Of a stretch of 64,000 nt of DNA, positions 9,195 through 18,297 are shown piece after piece (positions within the stretch are counted from its first letter, which is position 1; every line of letters begins with the position of its first letter). The translations under genes were made by a program, and so were the position numbers. This DNA is from Psychroserpens luteolus. GTDB lineage: Bacteria > Bacteroidota > Bacteroidia > Flavobacteriales > Flavobacteriaceae. The notes beneath the pieces were generated by a model that made no database searches, was not told the DNA's origin, and saw only the letters and a program-made list of their open reading frames with translations. The DNA is taken from positions 124,001 through 188,000 of the forward strand of contig NZ_JAHVXI010000001.1 of the NCBI RefSeq assembly GCF_021032705.1, given 5' to 3'.

Positions 9195-9719
9195 ATGAAA
9201 AACATTATCCTGCTTTTAATTTTGTGCATTAGTTTTGCTAGTTGTAATTCCTCGAAAGGTGTTGTGACCAAAAAAGGTAAAACATCAAAAGTCTCGACGA
9301 AAACCTCAACATCTTCGTCATCAACTGTAACTTCAAAAGAAGTTAAAAATATTATTGATTACGCTAAAACATTTAAAGGCACACGCTATAAATATGGAGG
9401 GACAACTAAAAAAGGTATGGACTGCTCTGGTTTAGTTGTAACGGCTTTTAAGAAAGAAGATATTTTATTACCTAGAACTACAGGCGATTTATCAAAACGT
9501 GGTGATTGGATTGATGTCAAAGAGGTTCAAGAAGGTGATTTACTATTTTTTGCAACAAAAAAGAATAGTCGGAAAATAAACCATGTAGGTATTGTGACTG
9601 ATAGTAGACCAGGTCATGTAGAATTCATTCACTCTACCACAAGTCGTGGTGTGATTACTTCAAATTTATCTGAAAAATATTGGTATCTCGCTTATGTTCA
9701 GGCAAGACGAATGCTGTAG
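9195..9719 (+). CDS. NlpC/P60 family lipoprotein (cell wall endopeptidase)
   Basis: Envelope-anchored cysteine peptidase that cuts peptide stems of peptidoglycan. The 174 residues begin with a lipoprotein signal ending SFASC (lipid-anchored Cys17). A Ser/Thr/Lys-rich linker (about 20-50) follows, then one NlpC/P60 domain. The triad is visible: Cys77 in MDCSGLV, His130 in INHVGIV and His146 in EFIHSTTS. The length is that of a Spr-like hydrolase. It lies 41 bases ahead of comEC on the same strand. Confidence 0.93.
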   Translation: MKNIILLLILCISFASCNSSKGVVTKKGKTSKVSTKTSTSSSSTVTSKEVKNIIDYAKTFKGTRYKYGGTTKKGMDCSGLVVTAFKKEDILLPRTTGDLSKRGDWIDVKEVQEGDLLFFATKKNSRKINHVGIVTDSRPGHVEFIHSTTSRGVITSNLSEKYWYLAYVQARRML

Positions 9720-9760
9720 ATTATTTTCTATAATTGTAGATTATTTACTATATTAAGAGT

Positions 9761-11797
9761 GTGAAACCTCTTAATTTTATTATCATAAAGCTTACAGCCT
9801 GCCTTGTAATTGGCATTTTAGCTGCTCATTTCTTACCCTTATCTCTAAGTCAATCCTTTAGTAACACGATATTTCTTTTTTTAGGATTTATATTTTTATT
9901 CCGTCATTCTAAACGCCAATTTCGAAAACACATCTGGTTTGGGCTTTCATCTTTTCTTTTGATGTGTTGTATTGGTGTTTTAGTCTATAATCTTCACGAT
10001 CAAAAAAATTTCAAAAGTCATTATACATCTATAATCGACGACAATAATACAAGCTCTTACGAATTAACTATTCAAATAAAAGAGCGACTTAAGCCAACGC
10101 TTTATCATAACAAATATGTGGTAAAAGTATTAAACATTGACGAACAAGTAGCTAGAGGTAAACTTTTGCTAAATATTGAAAAAGATAGTCTAGAGCACAC
10201 ATATAATGTAGATGATATATTATTTACTTCGCTAGATATTCAACCAATACACAAATCATTAAATCCTTATCAGTTTAATTATAAAGCCTATTTGGAAAAG
10301 CAATATATCTATCACCAACTATACAGTAATTCTAAGTCCATCTTAACATTAAAATCTCAAAAGCAAACTTTATTTGGTTATGCCGAGTCCTTGCACAAAA
10401 CAATTAATTATGAGTTAAAAACATATGATTTTAAACCTGAACAACTCAACATTATAAATGCGCTCATTTTGGGGCAACGACAAGATATGGATCAAGACAT
10501 TTATGCAGATTATATTAATGCAGGCGCTGTTCATATTTTAGCCGTTTCGGGTTTACATGTTGGTATTATTCTTATGCTTTTGAGCTATATACTCAAACCT
10601 TTTGAACGTTTTAAAAATGGCAAGCTTATAAAAATGTCACTCATTATTCTTTTGCTTTGGATGTTTGCCATAATAGCTGGACTTTCAGCATCTGTAACTC
10701 GCGCTGTTACCATGTTCAGCATAGTAGCTTTTGCTATAAACTTGAAACGACCTACAAACATATATAACACATTAACAATCTCTATTTTTATCCTTCTCTT
10801 ATGCAAACCTATGTTTTTATTTGACGTTGGATTTCAAATGAGTTACTTAGCTATATTTGCCATAGTAAGTCTTCAACCTATACTCTATAAGTTTTGGAAA
10901 CCTAAATGGAAAATTACAGATTACCTATGGCAAATTTTCACAGTAACTATAGCTGCTCAAATTGGAGTTATTCCAATTAGTCTGTATTATTTTCATCAAT
11001 TTCCAGGTCTGTTTTTTATATCCAATTTAGCTATTATTCCGTGTTTAGGTCTTATCCTATGCTTAGGTATTTTAGTTATTATTTTGGCATTATTACATAG
11101 TTTACCAGAATTTTTAGCACATCTTTTTGAGTATTTAATTCACCTAATGAATGCTGTGGTCAATTGGGTTGCAAAGCAAGATACTTTTATAATAACATCT
11201 ATTTCTTTTGACATAGAGCATGTTTTAGTCTCTTACTTTACCATTATTGCCATAGTATTCCTTTACCAAAAACAAAGCTTCAAACGCTTATCATTTTTTC
11301 TGATATCTATAATTCTAATTCAAGGTGTATGGATATATTCTGAATACAAAAATGCGAATAGCAAATTTGTAATATTTCACAAGAACAGATATAGTTTAAT
11401 TGCAAAAAAGGTTGATTCAGAATTAAATGTTTTTGATAACCTTGATAGTATTGCCTACACAAAAGATAAAACGATTATGAGTTTTTGTGTTGGAAATTTC
11501 ATTAATACCATTAAAAGAAGACCTTTACAATCGGTATATCAATTTCAGAATAAAACATTACTTGTTGTAGACAGTTTAAGCATTTATAATGTAAAACATT
11601 TCAAACCAGATTTTGTATTACTTCGTAATTCTCCTAGAATACACCTTGAGCGTCTCATTGACTCCATTCATCCAAAACTCATCATTGCAGATGGCAGTAA
11701 TTATAAGTCTTACATAAAACGATGGGAATCCACTTGTAAAAAAAGAAAGCTCCCATTTCACCAAACGGGTAAAAAGGGAGCATTTATCATTAAGTAA
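9761..11797 (+). CDS. comEC: ComEC/Rec2-type DNA uptake membrane protein
   Basis: Polytopic inner-membrane protein thought to form the channel for single-stranded DNA during natural transformation. The 678 residues have an N-terminal membrane pair and a DUF4131-type soluble region (about 85-200). The Competence domain follows, with the signature AVSGLHVGIIL and about ten helices up to residue 510. The C-terminal soluble part (about 535-678) is a degraded beta-lactamase-like region without a clear HxHxDH metal motif, as is common in Bacteroidota. The start is a GTG at 9761; no better ATG lies upstream. Confidence 0.9.
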   Translation: MKPLNFIIIKLTACLVIGILAAHFLPLSLSQSFSNTIFLFLGFIFLFRHSKRQFRKHIWFGLSSFLLMCCIGVLVYNLHDQKNFKSHYTSIIDDNNTSSYELTIQIKERLKPTLYHNKYVVKVLNIDEQVARGKLLLNIEKDSLEHTYNVDDILFTSLDIQPIHKSLNPYQFNYKAYLEKQYIYHQLYSNSKSILTLKSQKQTLFGYAESLHKTINYELKTYDFKPEQLNIINALILGQRQDMDQDIYADYINAGAVHILAVSGLHVGIILMLLSYILKPFERFKNGKLIKMSLIILLLWMFAIIAGLSASVTRAVTMFSIVAFAINLKRPTNIYNTLTISIFILLLCKPMFLFDVGFQMSYLAIFAIVSLQPILYKFWKPKWKITDYLWQIFTVTIAAQIGVIPISLYYFHQFPGLFFISNLAIIPCLGLILCLGILVIILALLHSLPEFLAHLFEYLIHLMNAVVNWVAKQDTFIITSISFDIEHVLVSYFTIIAIVFLYQKQSFKRLSFFLISIILIQGVWIYSEYKNANSKFVIFHKNRYSLIAKKVDSELNVFDNLDSIAYTKDKTIMSFCVGNFINTIKRRPLQSVYQFQNKTLLVVDSLSIYNVKHFKPDFVLLRNSPRIHLERLIDSIHPKLIIADGSNYKSYIKRWESTCKKRKLPFHQTGKKGAFIIK

Positions 11798-11806
11798 GTA
11801 AATATT

Positions 11807-12361
11807 TTACTCTTTAAATTCTGCTTTAAACGCTTTGTAATACGTATTAAATTGTTCTTGTGTTTTGATCTTTTTATAATCATCGGTATGAAACAATTTC
11901 AAGTATAATTCGATTTGTCTTGGTTTCATATAGCCGCTAATAGGTTGAATTTTCTCCCCTTTCTCATCAAAATAAACGATGGTTGGATATGCTCTTATTC
12001 CTAAAGCACGAGTTAAGTCGTGTGCACTATTTCGGCGATTTTTTAATTCTGCCTTATAATTAGCGTTTTTATAAGATTTACCTTGGTAATTAACAACTGA
12101 ATTTCCTTCACCATTAAACTTTACAGCATAGTAATTTTTGTTAACATAGTCTACCACATCTTTGTTATGAAAGGTATTCTTATCAAGCATTTTACATGGA
12201 CCACACCAATTGGTATAGACATCCATCATGATCTTTTTAGGTGTTTTCTTTTGAGCAGCTAATGCTTCTTCAAAAGTCATCCAATTAATTTCTTGTGACT
12301 GAGCGATAGCAGACGTTGATGTGATCAAGGCTACTGCTAATATTAAAATGATTCTCTTCAT
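11807..12361 (-). CDS. Exported thioredoxin-fold protein
   Basis: Periplasmic thioredoxin-like protein of 184 residues. A signal peptide covers 1-20 (cleavage after ...TSAIA). The thioredoxin domain carries the active site W52-C-G-P-C56 in VYTNWCGPCKMLDKNTF, and IRAYPTIVYFDEKG contains the cis-Pro. The N-terminal WMTFEEALAAQKKTPKKIMMD is typical of the DUF255/thioredoxin_7 group that reduces or handles envelope proteins. It is a single gene, with a terminator of the next gene just upstream of its start. Confidence 0.9.
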   Translation of the reverse strand: MKRIILILAVALITSTSAIAQSQEINWMTFEEALAAQKKTPKKIMMDVYTNWCGPCKMLDKNTFHNKDVVDYVNKNYYAVKFNGEGNSVVNYQGKSYKNANYKAELKNRRNSAHDLTRALGIRAYPTIVYFDEKGEKIQPISGYMKPRQIELYLKLFHTDDYKKIKTQEQFNTYYKAFKAEFKE

Positions 12362-12398
12362 AATCTAATTCGTTGCAAAAGTTATTCCGAACTTACAA

Positions 12399-12424
12399 AA
12401 AATGCTCCAAATCTGGAGCATTTT
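12399..12424 (-). terminator. Rho-independent terminator after the first POT transporter gene
   Basis: Perfect 11-base stem AAAATGCTCCA / TGGAGCATTTT with a four-base loop, flanked by A and T runs so it can work in either direction. It lies 26 bases past the stop of the minus-strand transporter gene and before the start of the thioredoxin-like gene. Confidence 0.85.
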
Positions 12425-12449
12425 GCGTTATTTTAACGGTTTTATTCGA

Positions 12450-14234
12450 TTATCGAACACCATGCATCAATCTTTTTAGAACGCGATTCAGCACCATTGA
12501 GATTAAACCAACAGCCGCTGGCACTAACGTGAATATTAAAAAGAAAGTACTTAATGAGTATTCTTCTGTAATTTTATCTATCATTCCTCCCATTTTACCA
12601 GCAGATTTTTGACCAATTGCAATGGCCAGATACCAAATACCAAACATAAAGCCAATCATACGACCAGGTACTAACTTACTTAAGTAAGATAACCCTACAG
12701 GTGAAATACAAAGTTCTCCCATGGTATGAAACAAGTAGGCTAATATTAAAAATATCATACTCACCGAAGCTGTTTTCGCTCCTTGAGGAATTCCCATGGT
12801 TCCAAAAACTAGAATACCAAATCCTAGTCCGAGTAATATAAGTCCAATACCATATTTCATAGCTGCACTTGGATTATATTTACTTTCCCACCATTTAGAA
12901 AAGAAAGGTGCTAAAGTGATTATAAAGAATGAATTTAAGATTCCAAACCAAGATGCTGGTACCTCTGTAGCCTCTTTACTAAATTCTCTATTTAATTTAT
13001 AATACACAATGTACCATAAAAAGGCAAACGAGAGCGCTAATATGATATTAGAGTAAGGAATCTTAGAATATGTTTTCTTAAATAAAAGATATAATACCCA
13101 AGTAATAATTGCTAGCGGTCCAACCGTAAGAATTAAGTCTACAATTTTAAAAATCGTCGCAGAACTTCCAGTCAATGCTCGTTCAGTATAATCACGAGCA
13201 AATAAAGTCATAGAGCCGAGAGACTGTTCAAAAGCTGCAAAAAAGAACACTGTAAATATTCCAAAAACAGATACAGCTATGATTCTATCTCTAACAATTT
13301 TAGAGTAACGTGAAATTCTTGAAATAATTAGATATAAAAATAATGCTAAAGCTATTAATATAGTAGAATTAGACCCATTGAGATTTCCTATTGAAAACGG
13401 CAAAAGATCTACACCACCAATTGTAGAAAGCGGATCATTAAACAGATACAATAAACCTCCAATAGAAGATAGTACAATTAGAACTTTATCTAAAGTTGTA
13501 AAAGGATTCAATTTTTCTGAATCATCATCTCTCAGATGTTCTTGTGGGCTTTCTTCATTAATATTTTGCGGTAATTCAACCTCATGCACTTTACTAGGCT
13601 TTTCTCCAATCTGACCAAAAAGATCTTTGGCCAACCAAAACTGAATCAAACCTAATAGCATGAATATTCCTGCTAATCCAAAACCGTAGCTCCATCCAAT
13701 ATTTTCAGCAAGGTAACCACAAAGCATCATTCCAAAAAATGCTCCAGCATTCACACCCATATAATAAATCGTATAAGCACCATCTTTTTTAGACTCTTTT
13801 CCTTTGTACATTTCAGAAATCATAGACGTCATATTGGGCTTAAAAAAACCAGTACCAATAATTAATAATGCTAAACCTAAATACAAAGACCAAGGTGTTT
13901 CAAAAACCATTGCGGCATGACCAAGCATCATAATAAAACAACCAATAATTACAGCCAATTTGTAACCTGTAAATTTATCTGCCAGCCATCCACCTACGAT
14001 AGGTGTAAGATAGAGCAAAGCTCCATAGGTTCCAATAAGTGATAATGCATGTTCTCGTGGCCATTCCCAGCCAGGGTTATCACTTATAATTGGTGCTGTA
14101 AGGAATAGAACAAGTAAAATTCGCATTCCGTAGAAAGAAAAACGCTCCCACATTTCAGTGAAAAATATCACGAATAGTCCAGCTGGATGACCAATTACTT
14201 TGTCTTTAAATAAATTTTCGATATCTGTATTCAT
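12450..14234 (-). CDS. Proton-dependent oligopeptide transporter (POT/PTR family), first copy
   Basis: Inner-membrane symporter that imports di- and tripeptides with protons. The 594 residues open with the POT signature FFTEMWERFSFYGMR (about 24-38), which includes the ExxERFxYYG proton-coupling motif. GTGFFKPNMTSMISEMY follows, and FHTMGELCISPVGLSYLSKLVP lies near residue 510. About 12-14 membrane helices are present, with a hydrophilic cytoplasmic loop near 215-250 (ESPQEHLRDDDSEK). It is preceded by a terminator, so it probably has its own promoter. It is a paralogue of the next gene, and both lie beside a DPP-IV peptidase. Confidence 0.94.
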   Translation of the reverse strand: MNTDIENLFKDKVIGHPAGLFVIFFTEMWERFSFYGMRILLVLFLTAPIISDNPGWEWPREHALSLIGTYGALLYLTPIVGGWLADKFTGYKLAVIIGCFIMMLGHAAMVFETPWSLYLGLALLIIGTGFFKPNMTSMISEMYKGKESKKDGAYTIYYMGVNAGAFFGMMLCGYLAENIGWSYGFGLAGIFMLLGLIQFWLAKDLFGQIGEKPSKVHEVELPQNINEESPQEHLRDDDSEKLNPFTTLDKVLIVLSSIGGLLYLFNDPLSTIGGVDLLPFSIGNLNGSNSTILIALALFLYLIISRISRYSKIVRDRIIAVSVFGIFTVFFFAAFEQSLGSMTLFARDYTERALTGSSATIFKIVDLILTVGPLAIITWVLYLLFKKTYSKIPYSNIILALSFAFLWYIVYYKLNREFSKEATEVPASWFGILNSFFIITLAPFFSKWWESKYNPSAAMKYGIGLILLGLGFGILVFGTMGIPQGAKTASVSMIFLILAYLFHTMGELCISPVGLSYLSKLVPGRMIGFMFGIWYLAIAIGQKSAGKMGGMIDKITEEYSLSTFFLIFTLVPAAVGLISMVLNRVLKRLMHGVR

Positions 14235-14260
14235 AGGAAATATATTTAGTTAGAAAAGAG

Positions 14261-14292
14261 AAACCCTTGTAATACGAATATTACAAGGGTTT
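14261..14292 (-). terminator. Rho-independent terminator between the two POT genes
   Basis: Perfect 14-base stem AAACCCTTGTAATA / TATTACAAGGGTTT with a CGAA tetraloop, followed by a T run. It sits 13 bases beyond the stop of the upstream POT gene, so it closes the DPP-IV/POT transcript and separates it from the first-copy POT gene. Confidence 0.9.
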
Positions 14293-14304
14293 TTATTGTA
14301 TGTT

Positions 14305-15870
14305 TTAGTTATTGAGTTTTGGGTCTGCTAATTCAAAACCTTCAGTTTCATCATTGTGCATTTCGCGTTCATTATCTTCAGCACCATGCGTTAAACGCTT
14401 CAGAGGCTTTAATAGCATGATAAATAATGCACCTATAACTACTGTAAACACTAATATCCCTAAAAAGATTGCATACTCTCCAAATTCTGATGCCGATTCA
14501 CCTACAATACCGGCTACTTTATTTCCAAGTCCTGTCGCAGCAAAATACACACCCATCATTAATGAGGCATACTTTACAGGAGCTAACTTAGTAATAAATG
14601 ACAAGGCTACAGGTGAAATGCATAATTCACCAATAGTATGAAATAAGTAAGCCAATACTAACCACAACATGCTAGAAGATCCATCATTTTCAAATTCCAT
14701 AGCGGCAAATACCATAAATAGGAATCCGAATCCCATAATAATAATACCTAAAGCCATTTTAAATAATGACGAGGCTTCCTTACCCTTAAGCTGTCGTTTG
14801 GCCCAATATCCAGCAACAATCGTTGCGAAAATGATTATAAAGCCAGCATTTAAACTCTGAAACATTACAGTTGGTATTTCCCAACCGAGTAACATCCTTC
14901 TTGTATTGGTTTCGGTATAAAGATTCATTAATCCACCAGCTTGTTCAAAAGCTCCCCAGAATATAATTACCATGATAAATGATAATAATAGCACCATGAA
15001 CCTATCTTTATAGACTTGAGAATCTAATTCTCTATAAATCATCATTAATAAAGAGGCGATTGCTGTTAAAAACAGGAATAACAATCCATAGCCCCATTCT
15101 AATTTATACCATCCATACGCTGAAGCTAATAAAAGAATAACTGTAAAACTTAACTGGACAGGAGATTTAAATAATTTACCATACAATTTACCATAAGAAA
15201 TCTCATTAGGGTCATCCTTATCTTTAGTTAAATTACCAACATGGATTAAATATTTTTGCCCAATTATATAATTAATTAACCCTAAAACCATTACAATTCC
15301 AGCAAGACCAAATCCTGCATGCCATCCCCATTCTTTAACCACAAGACCAACAATTAGCGTTGCTAAAAGCGATCCTAAATTAATACCTATGTAGAATATA
15401 CTAAATCCTTTATCTCGTCTAATATCACCTTCTCTGTAGAGTCCACCAACCATAGTAGAAATGTTAGGCTTTAATAATCCTACTCCTAAGATTACAAGTC
15501 CTAAGCCTGTATAGAATGCCCAAATATCGGTTAAAACTAAGACGCCATGACCAAGACATAATACTATCGCTCCTACAAGTACTGCTTTCTTTTGACCAAT
15601 AAGTTTATCAGCAATCATTCCACCGGGTATTGACATCACATAAACTAACATCGTGTACCATCCATAAAGTGCTAAAGCTTCTTGATTAGTCCATCCTAAA
15701 CCTGGCCCTCTATCATCTCCTATAGTTTGAGTTGTCATATAGAGAACAAGTAGAGCACGCATTCCATAGTAAGAAAAACGTTCCCACATTTCGGTTAAAA
15801 ACAAAATATAGAGTCCAATTGGTTGCCCAAATAACTCTTTTTGATGTGGTTTAAGTGTTGTTGCTGACAT
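14305..15870 (-). CDS. Proton-dependent oligopeptide transporter (POT/PTR family), second copy
   Basis: Peptide/proton symporter of the inner membrane, 521 residues. LFLTEMWERFSYYGMRALLVLYM (about 23-45) contains the ExxERFxYYG motif. GVGLLKPNISTMVGGLY and FHTIGELCISPVALSFITKLAPVKYASLMMGVYF are the other family signatures. It lacks the longer cytoplasmic loop of the neighbouring paralogue. It follows the DPP-IV gene by 24 bases on the same strand and is terminated by the hairpin at 14261-14292, so peptide hydrolysis and uptake are expressed together. Confidence 0.95.
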   Translation of the reverse strand: MSATTLKPHQKELFGQPIGLYILFLTEMWERFSYYGMRALLVLYMTTQTIGDDRGPGLGWTNQEALALYGWYTMLVYVMSIPGGMIADKLIGQKKAVLVGAIVLCLGHGVLVLTDIWAFYTGLGLVILGVGLLKPNISTMVGGLYREGDIRRDKGFSIFYIGINLGSLLATLIVGLVVKEWGWHAGFGLAGIVMVLGLINYIIGQKYLIHVGNLTKDKDDPNEISYGKLYGKLFKSPVQLSFTVILLLASAYGWYKLEWGYGLLFLFLTAIASLLMMIYRELDSQVYKDRFMVLLLSFIMVIIFWGAFEQAGGLMNLYTETNTRRMLLGWEIPTVMFQSLNAGFIIIFATIVAGYWAKRQLKGKEASSLFKMALGIIIMGFGFLFMVFAAMEFENDGSSSMLWLVLAYLFHTIGELCISPVALSFITKLAPVKYASLMMGVYFAATGLGNKVAGIVGESASEFGEYAIFLGILVFTVVIGALFIMLLKPLKRLTHGAEDNEREMHNDETEGFELADPKLNN

Positions 15871-15894
15871 AAATTTTATTTATTAGTTAGTATG

Positions 15895-18120
15895 TTATCC
15901 TTTGATCTTCACTTGTTCTTCTTTTGATTCTTCAGGCATCTCTCGATTCTTACCTAAAGTATCATGAATAAAGTTTGTCATTTTTTTATATAAGTGCAAT
16001 CTTGTGTTTCCACCATAAATTCCATGGTTTTTGTCTGGATAGATCATCCATTCAAATTGCTTATCTGCTTGAATAAGTGCTTCTACCATGCGCATTGTAT
16101 TTTGAACATGCACATTATCATCTCCTGTTCCGTGAATTAACAAAAAGTCACCTTTGAGTTTATTCACATGGTTAATTGGAGAGTTCTCATCATAACCTGA
16201 AGGGTTTTCCTGAGGCGTTGTCATATAACGCTCAGTATATATTGTATCATAAAATCTCCAACTTGTTACTGGTGCAACAGCGATGGCCATAGAAAACGTA
16301 TCATTACCTTTAAATAAAGCGTTACTACTCATAAAGCCACCATAACTCCATCCCCAAATTCCAATATTATTTTCATCAATGTAAGGCAGTTTTGCTAACT
16401 GCTTAGCAGCAGCAATTTGATCTTCTACTTCATATTTACCCAATTCATTTTGAGTTACTTTTTTGAAATCGGAACCTTTAAAACCTGTACCTCGGCCATC
16501 AACACAAGCAACAATATAACCTAGCTGAGCTAAATGCTGATACCAATAATCGTTAGTTCCATTCCATCGATTAGCAACTTGCTGTGATCCCGGACCAGAA
16601 TACTGATACATAAACAATGGATAGGTTTTACTCTCATCAAAGTTTGCAGGCTTGATCATCCACATATTTAAATCGTTACCATTAATATTAATAGTACTAA
16701 ATTCCTTTTGTGATGTTTTATAATTAGATAACTTTTGAGCAAGCTTGTCATTATCTTTTATACTCTTAACCAAATCTCCAGTTTTAGAATTGTTTAAGGT
16801 ATATTCTGGTGGGTTTGTAGCACTAGAGTATGAATTAATGAAGTATGTAAAATCTGCACTAAATGATGCAGCATTTGTTCCTGTGCTTTTGGTTAAGCGT
16901 TTTTTCTTCTTAGCATTGAGACCAATAGAATAGACACTTCGGTTGATTGAACCATCTTCTGTAGATTGATAGAAAATTCGTTTTGATTTCTCATTGTAGC
17001 CATAATAGTTGGTTACCTCCCAGTTTCCTGATGTCAATTGATTAATCAAAGTTCCTTTGTTATCGTAATGATATATATGATTGAATCCATCTTTTTCACT
17101 AGTCCAAATAAAACTATTGTCCTTTAAAAAAGTGAGGTTGAATGTCACATCAATATAAGCCTTATCTGTTTCGGCTAAAACCAAATCACCATCACCACTA
17201 TTAGAATTAATCATCCATAGATCCAATTCATTTTGATGTCTGTTCATATATTGAGCACTTAATATATTAGCATCATTGGTCCATTTTAGTCTTGGAATAT
17301 AAAAATCTGAATATTGCTTTTTAGGTTTAAATTCTTTAATTGTTTTCTGATTAACATCATAGATATGCAATGATACATCAGAGTTTGTTTCGCCTGCTTT
17401 AGGGTACTTAAAGACTTGCTGTGTTTGATACAACTGTTGTCCATAAACATCCATTGAAAACTCCGGAACATTGGTTTCATCAAACCTAATAAATGCAATC
17501 TTATCTCCAGATGCATTCCACTCAAAAGCCCTTACAAAACTAAATTCCTCTTCATAAACCCAATCTGTAATTCCATTTATGATTTTATTTTTCTCACCAT
17601 CGTAGGTAAACTGTTCTGTTTTGCCCGTTTTTAAATCTTTGATGTAAAGATTATTATTTAATCCATATGCTATTTTTGAGGCATCAGGTGAAAACGTAGG
17701 CTCTTGTATTTTTTCTTCGGAAATGAGATCAACTGTATTAGATGTCACATCATAAACATAATAATGACCTAAAGTAGACCTTCTAAAAATCGACTCAACA
17801 TTAGTAGCCAATAACACTTTTGATTCATCATCACTAAATGTGTAATCTGTAAAGTAATCAATATCATTAATGTTAGCAGAATTGACTAAGGTTTTAACCT
17901 TACTAAGTGTTTTGTAGTCATAAATATCGATTTGAGACGTTCTATTGCCAAAATTTAAAACTGAATATTGCTGACCATTTTTCATAGAATGCAAAGCATC
18001 CATGCGTTCGGTTCTAAAACTTCCGTTCCATATCTCTTCAAGGGTGATTTCTTTATTTTGTGCTGATGTTAAAGCGGTTACAAAAAATAAAAGAAGTGCG
18101 ACCGATTTGAATATGTTCAT
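15895..18120 (-). CDS. Dipeptidyl peptidase IV-type S9 peptidase, exported
   Basis: Exported serine peptidase that releases N-terminal dipeptides, mainly after Pro or Ala. I start it at the ATG at 18120, where a signal peptide begins (NIFKSVALLLFFVTALTSAQ); an in-frame ATG ten codons upstream would hide it. The 741 residues hold an N-terminal DPPIV_N beta-propeller (about 90-450, with the double-Glu WVYEEEF site that binds the substrate amino end near 185). The S9 catalytic domain follows: Ser592 in GWSYGGFMS, Asp667/Asp668 in GTGDDNVHVQNT, His699 in DKNHGIYGG. It is followed by a POT transporter gene, a peptide-scavenging pair. Confidence 0.94.
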   Translation of the reverse strand: MNIFKSVALLLFFVTALTSAQNKEITLEEIWNGSFRTERMDALHSMKNGQQYSVLNFGNRTSQIDIYDYKTLSKVKTLVNSANINDIDYFTDYTFSDDESKVLLATNVESIFRRSTLGHYYVYDVTSNTVDLISEEKIQEPTFSPDASKIAYGLNNNLYIKDLKTGKTEQFTYDGEKNKIINGITDWVYEEEFSFVRAFEWNASGDKIAFIRFDETNVPEFSMDVYGQQLYQTQQVFKYPKAGETNSDVSLHIYDVNQKTIKEFKPKKQYSDFYIPRLKWTNDANILSAQYMNRHQNELDLWMINSNSGDGDLVLAETDKAYIDVTFNLTFLKDNSFIWTSEKDGFNHIYHYDNKGTLINQLTSGNWEVTNYYGYNEKSKRIFYQSTEDGSINRSVYSIGLNAKKKKRLTKSTGTNAASFSADFTYFINSYSSATNPPEYTLNNSKTGDLVKSIKDNDKLAQKLSNYKTSQKEFSTININGNDLNMWMIKPANFDESKTYPLFMYQYSGPGSQQVANRWNGTNDYWYQHLAQLGYIVACVDGRGTGFKGSDFKKVTQNELGKYEVEDQIAAAKQLAKLPYIDENNIGIWGWSYGGFMSSNALFKGNDTFSMAIAVAPVTSWRFYDTIYTERYMTTPQENPSGYDENSPINHVNKLKGDFLLIHGTGDDNVHVQNTMRMVEALIQADKQFEWMIYPDKNHGIYGGNTRLHLYKKMTNFIHDTLGKNREMPEESKEEQVKIKG

Positions 18121-18239
18121 AGGGATATTTTTTTGATAAAATAATGTCAAGTTTACTAAAAATAATGCAAAAAACAGTAACTATTGTGTGTTAAATGCGC
18201 AATAATATGGTATTGCATCAATAATAATACCAAGAATAG

Positions 18240-18247
18240 TATCTTTG
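18240..18247 (+). promoter_or_regulatory. Likely -7 box of the HMG-CoA reductase gene
   Basis: TATCTTTG matches TAnnTTTG, 50 bases before the ATG at 18298. A TTG lies 24 bases further upstream, a little far for the -33 element. It is inside the frame extension that begins at 18184, so it supports starting the gene at 18298. Confidence 0.45.
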
Positions 18248-18297
18248 CTTTTCGTATTGGAGCGCTTTTTACTGGCATCTATTTTAAATATAAACAC

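Noticed and set aside
14312-14641. Plus-strand 109-codon frame opposite the second POT transporter
   Set aside because: Antisense shadow of a gene with unmistakable POT motifs.
18184-18297. N-terminal extension of the HMG-CoA reductase frame
   Set aside because: The 38 extra residues do not look like the family and the region holds a TAnnTTTG promoter box; the ATG at 18298 fits better.
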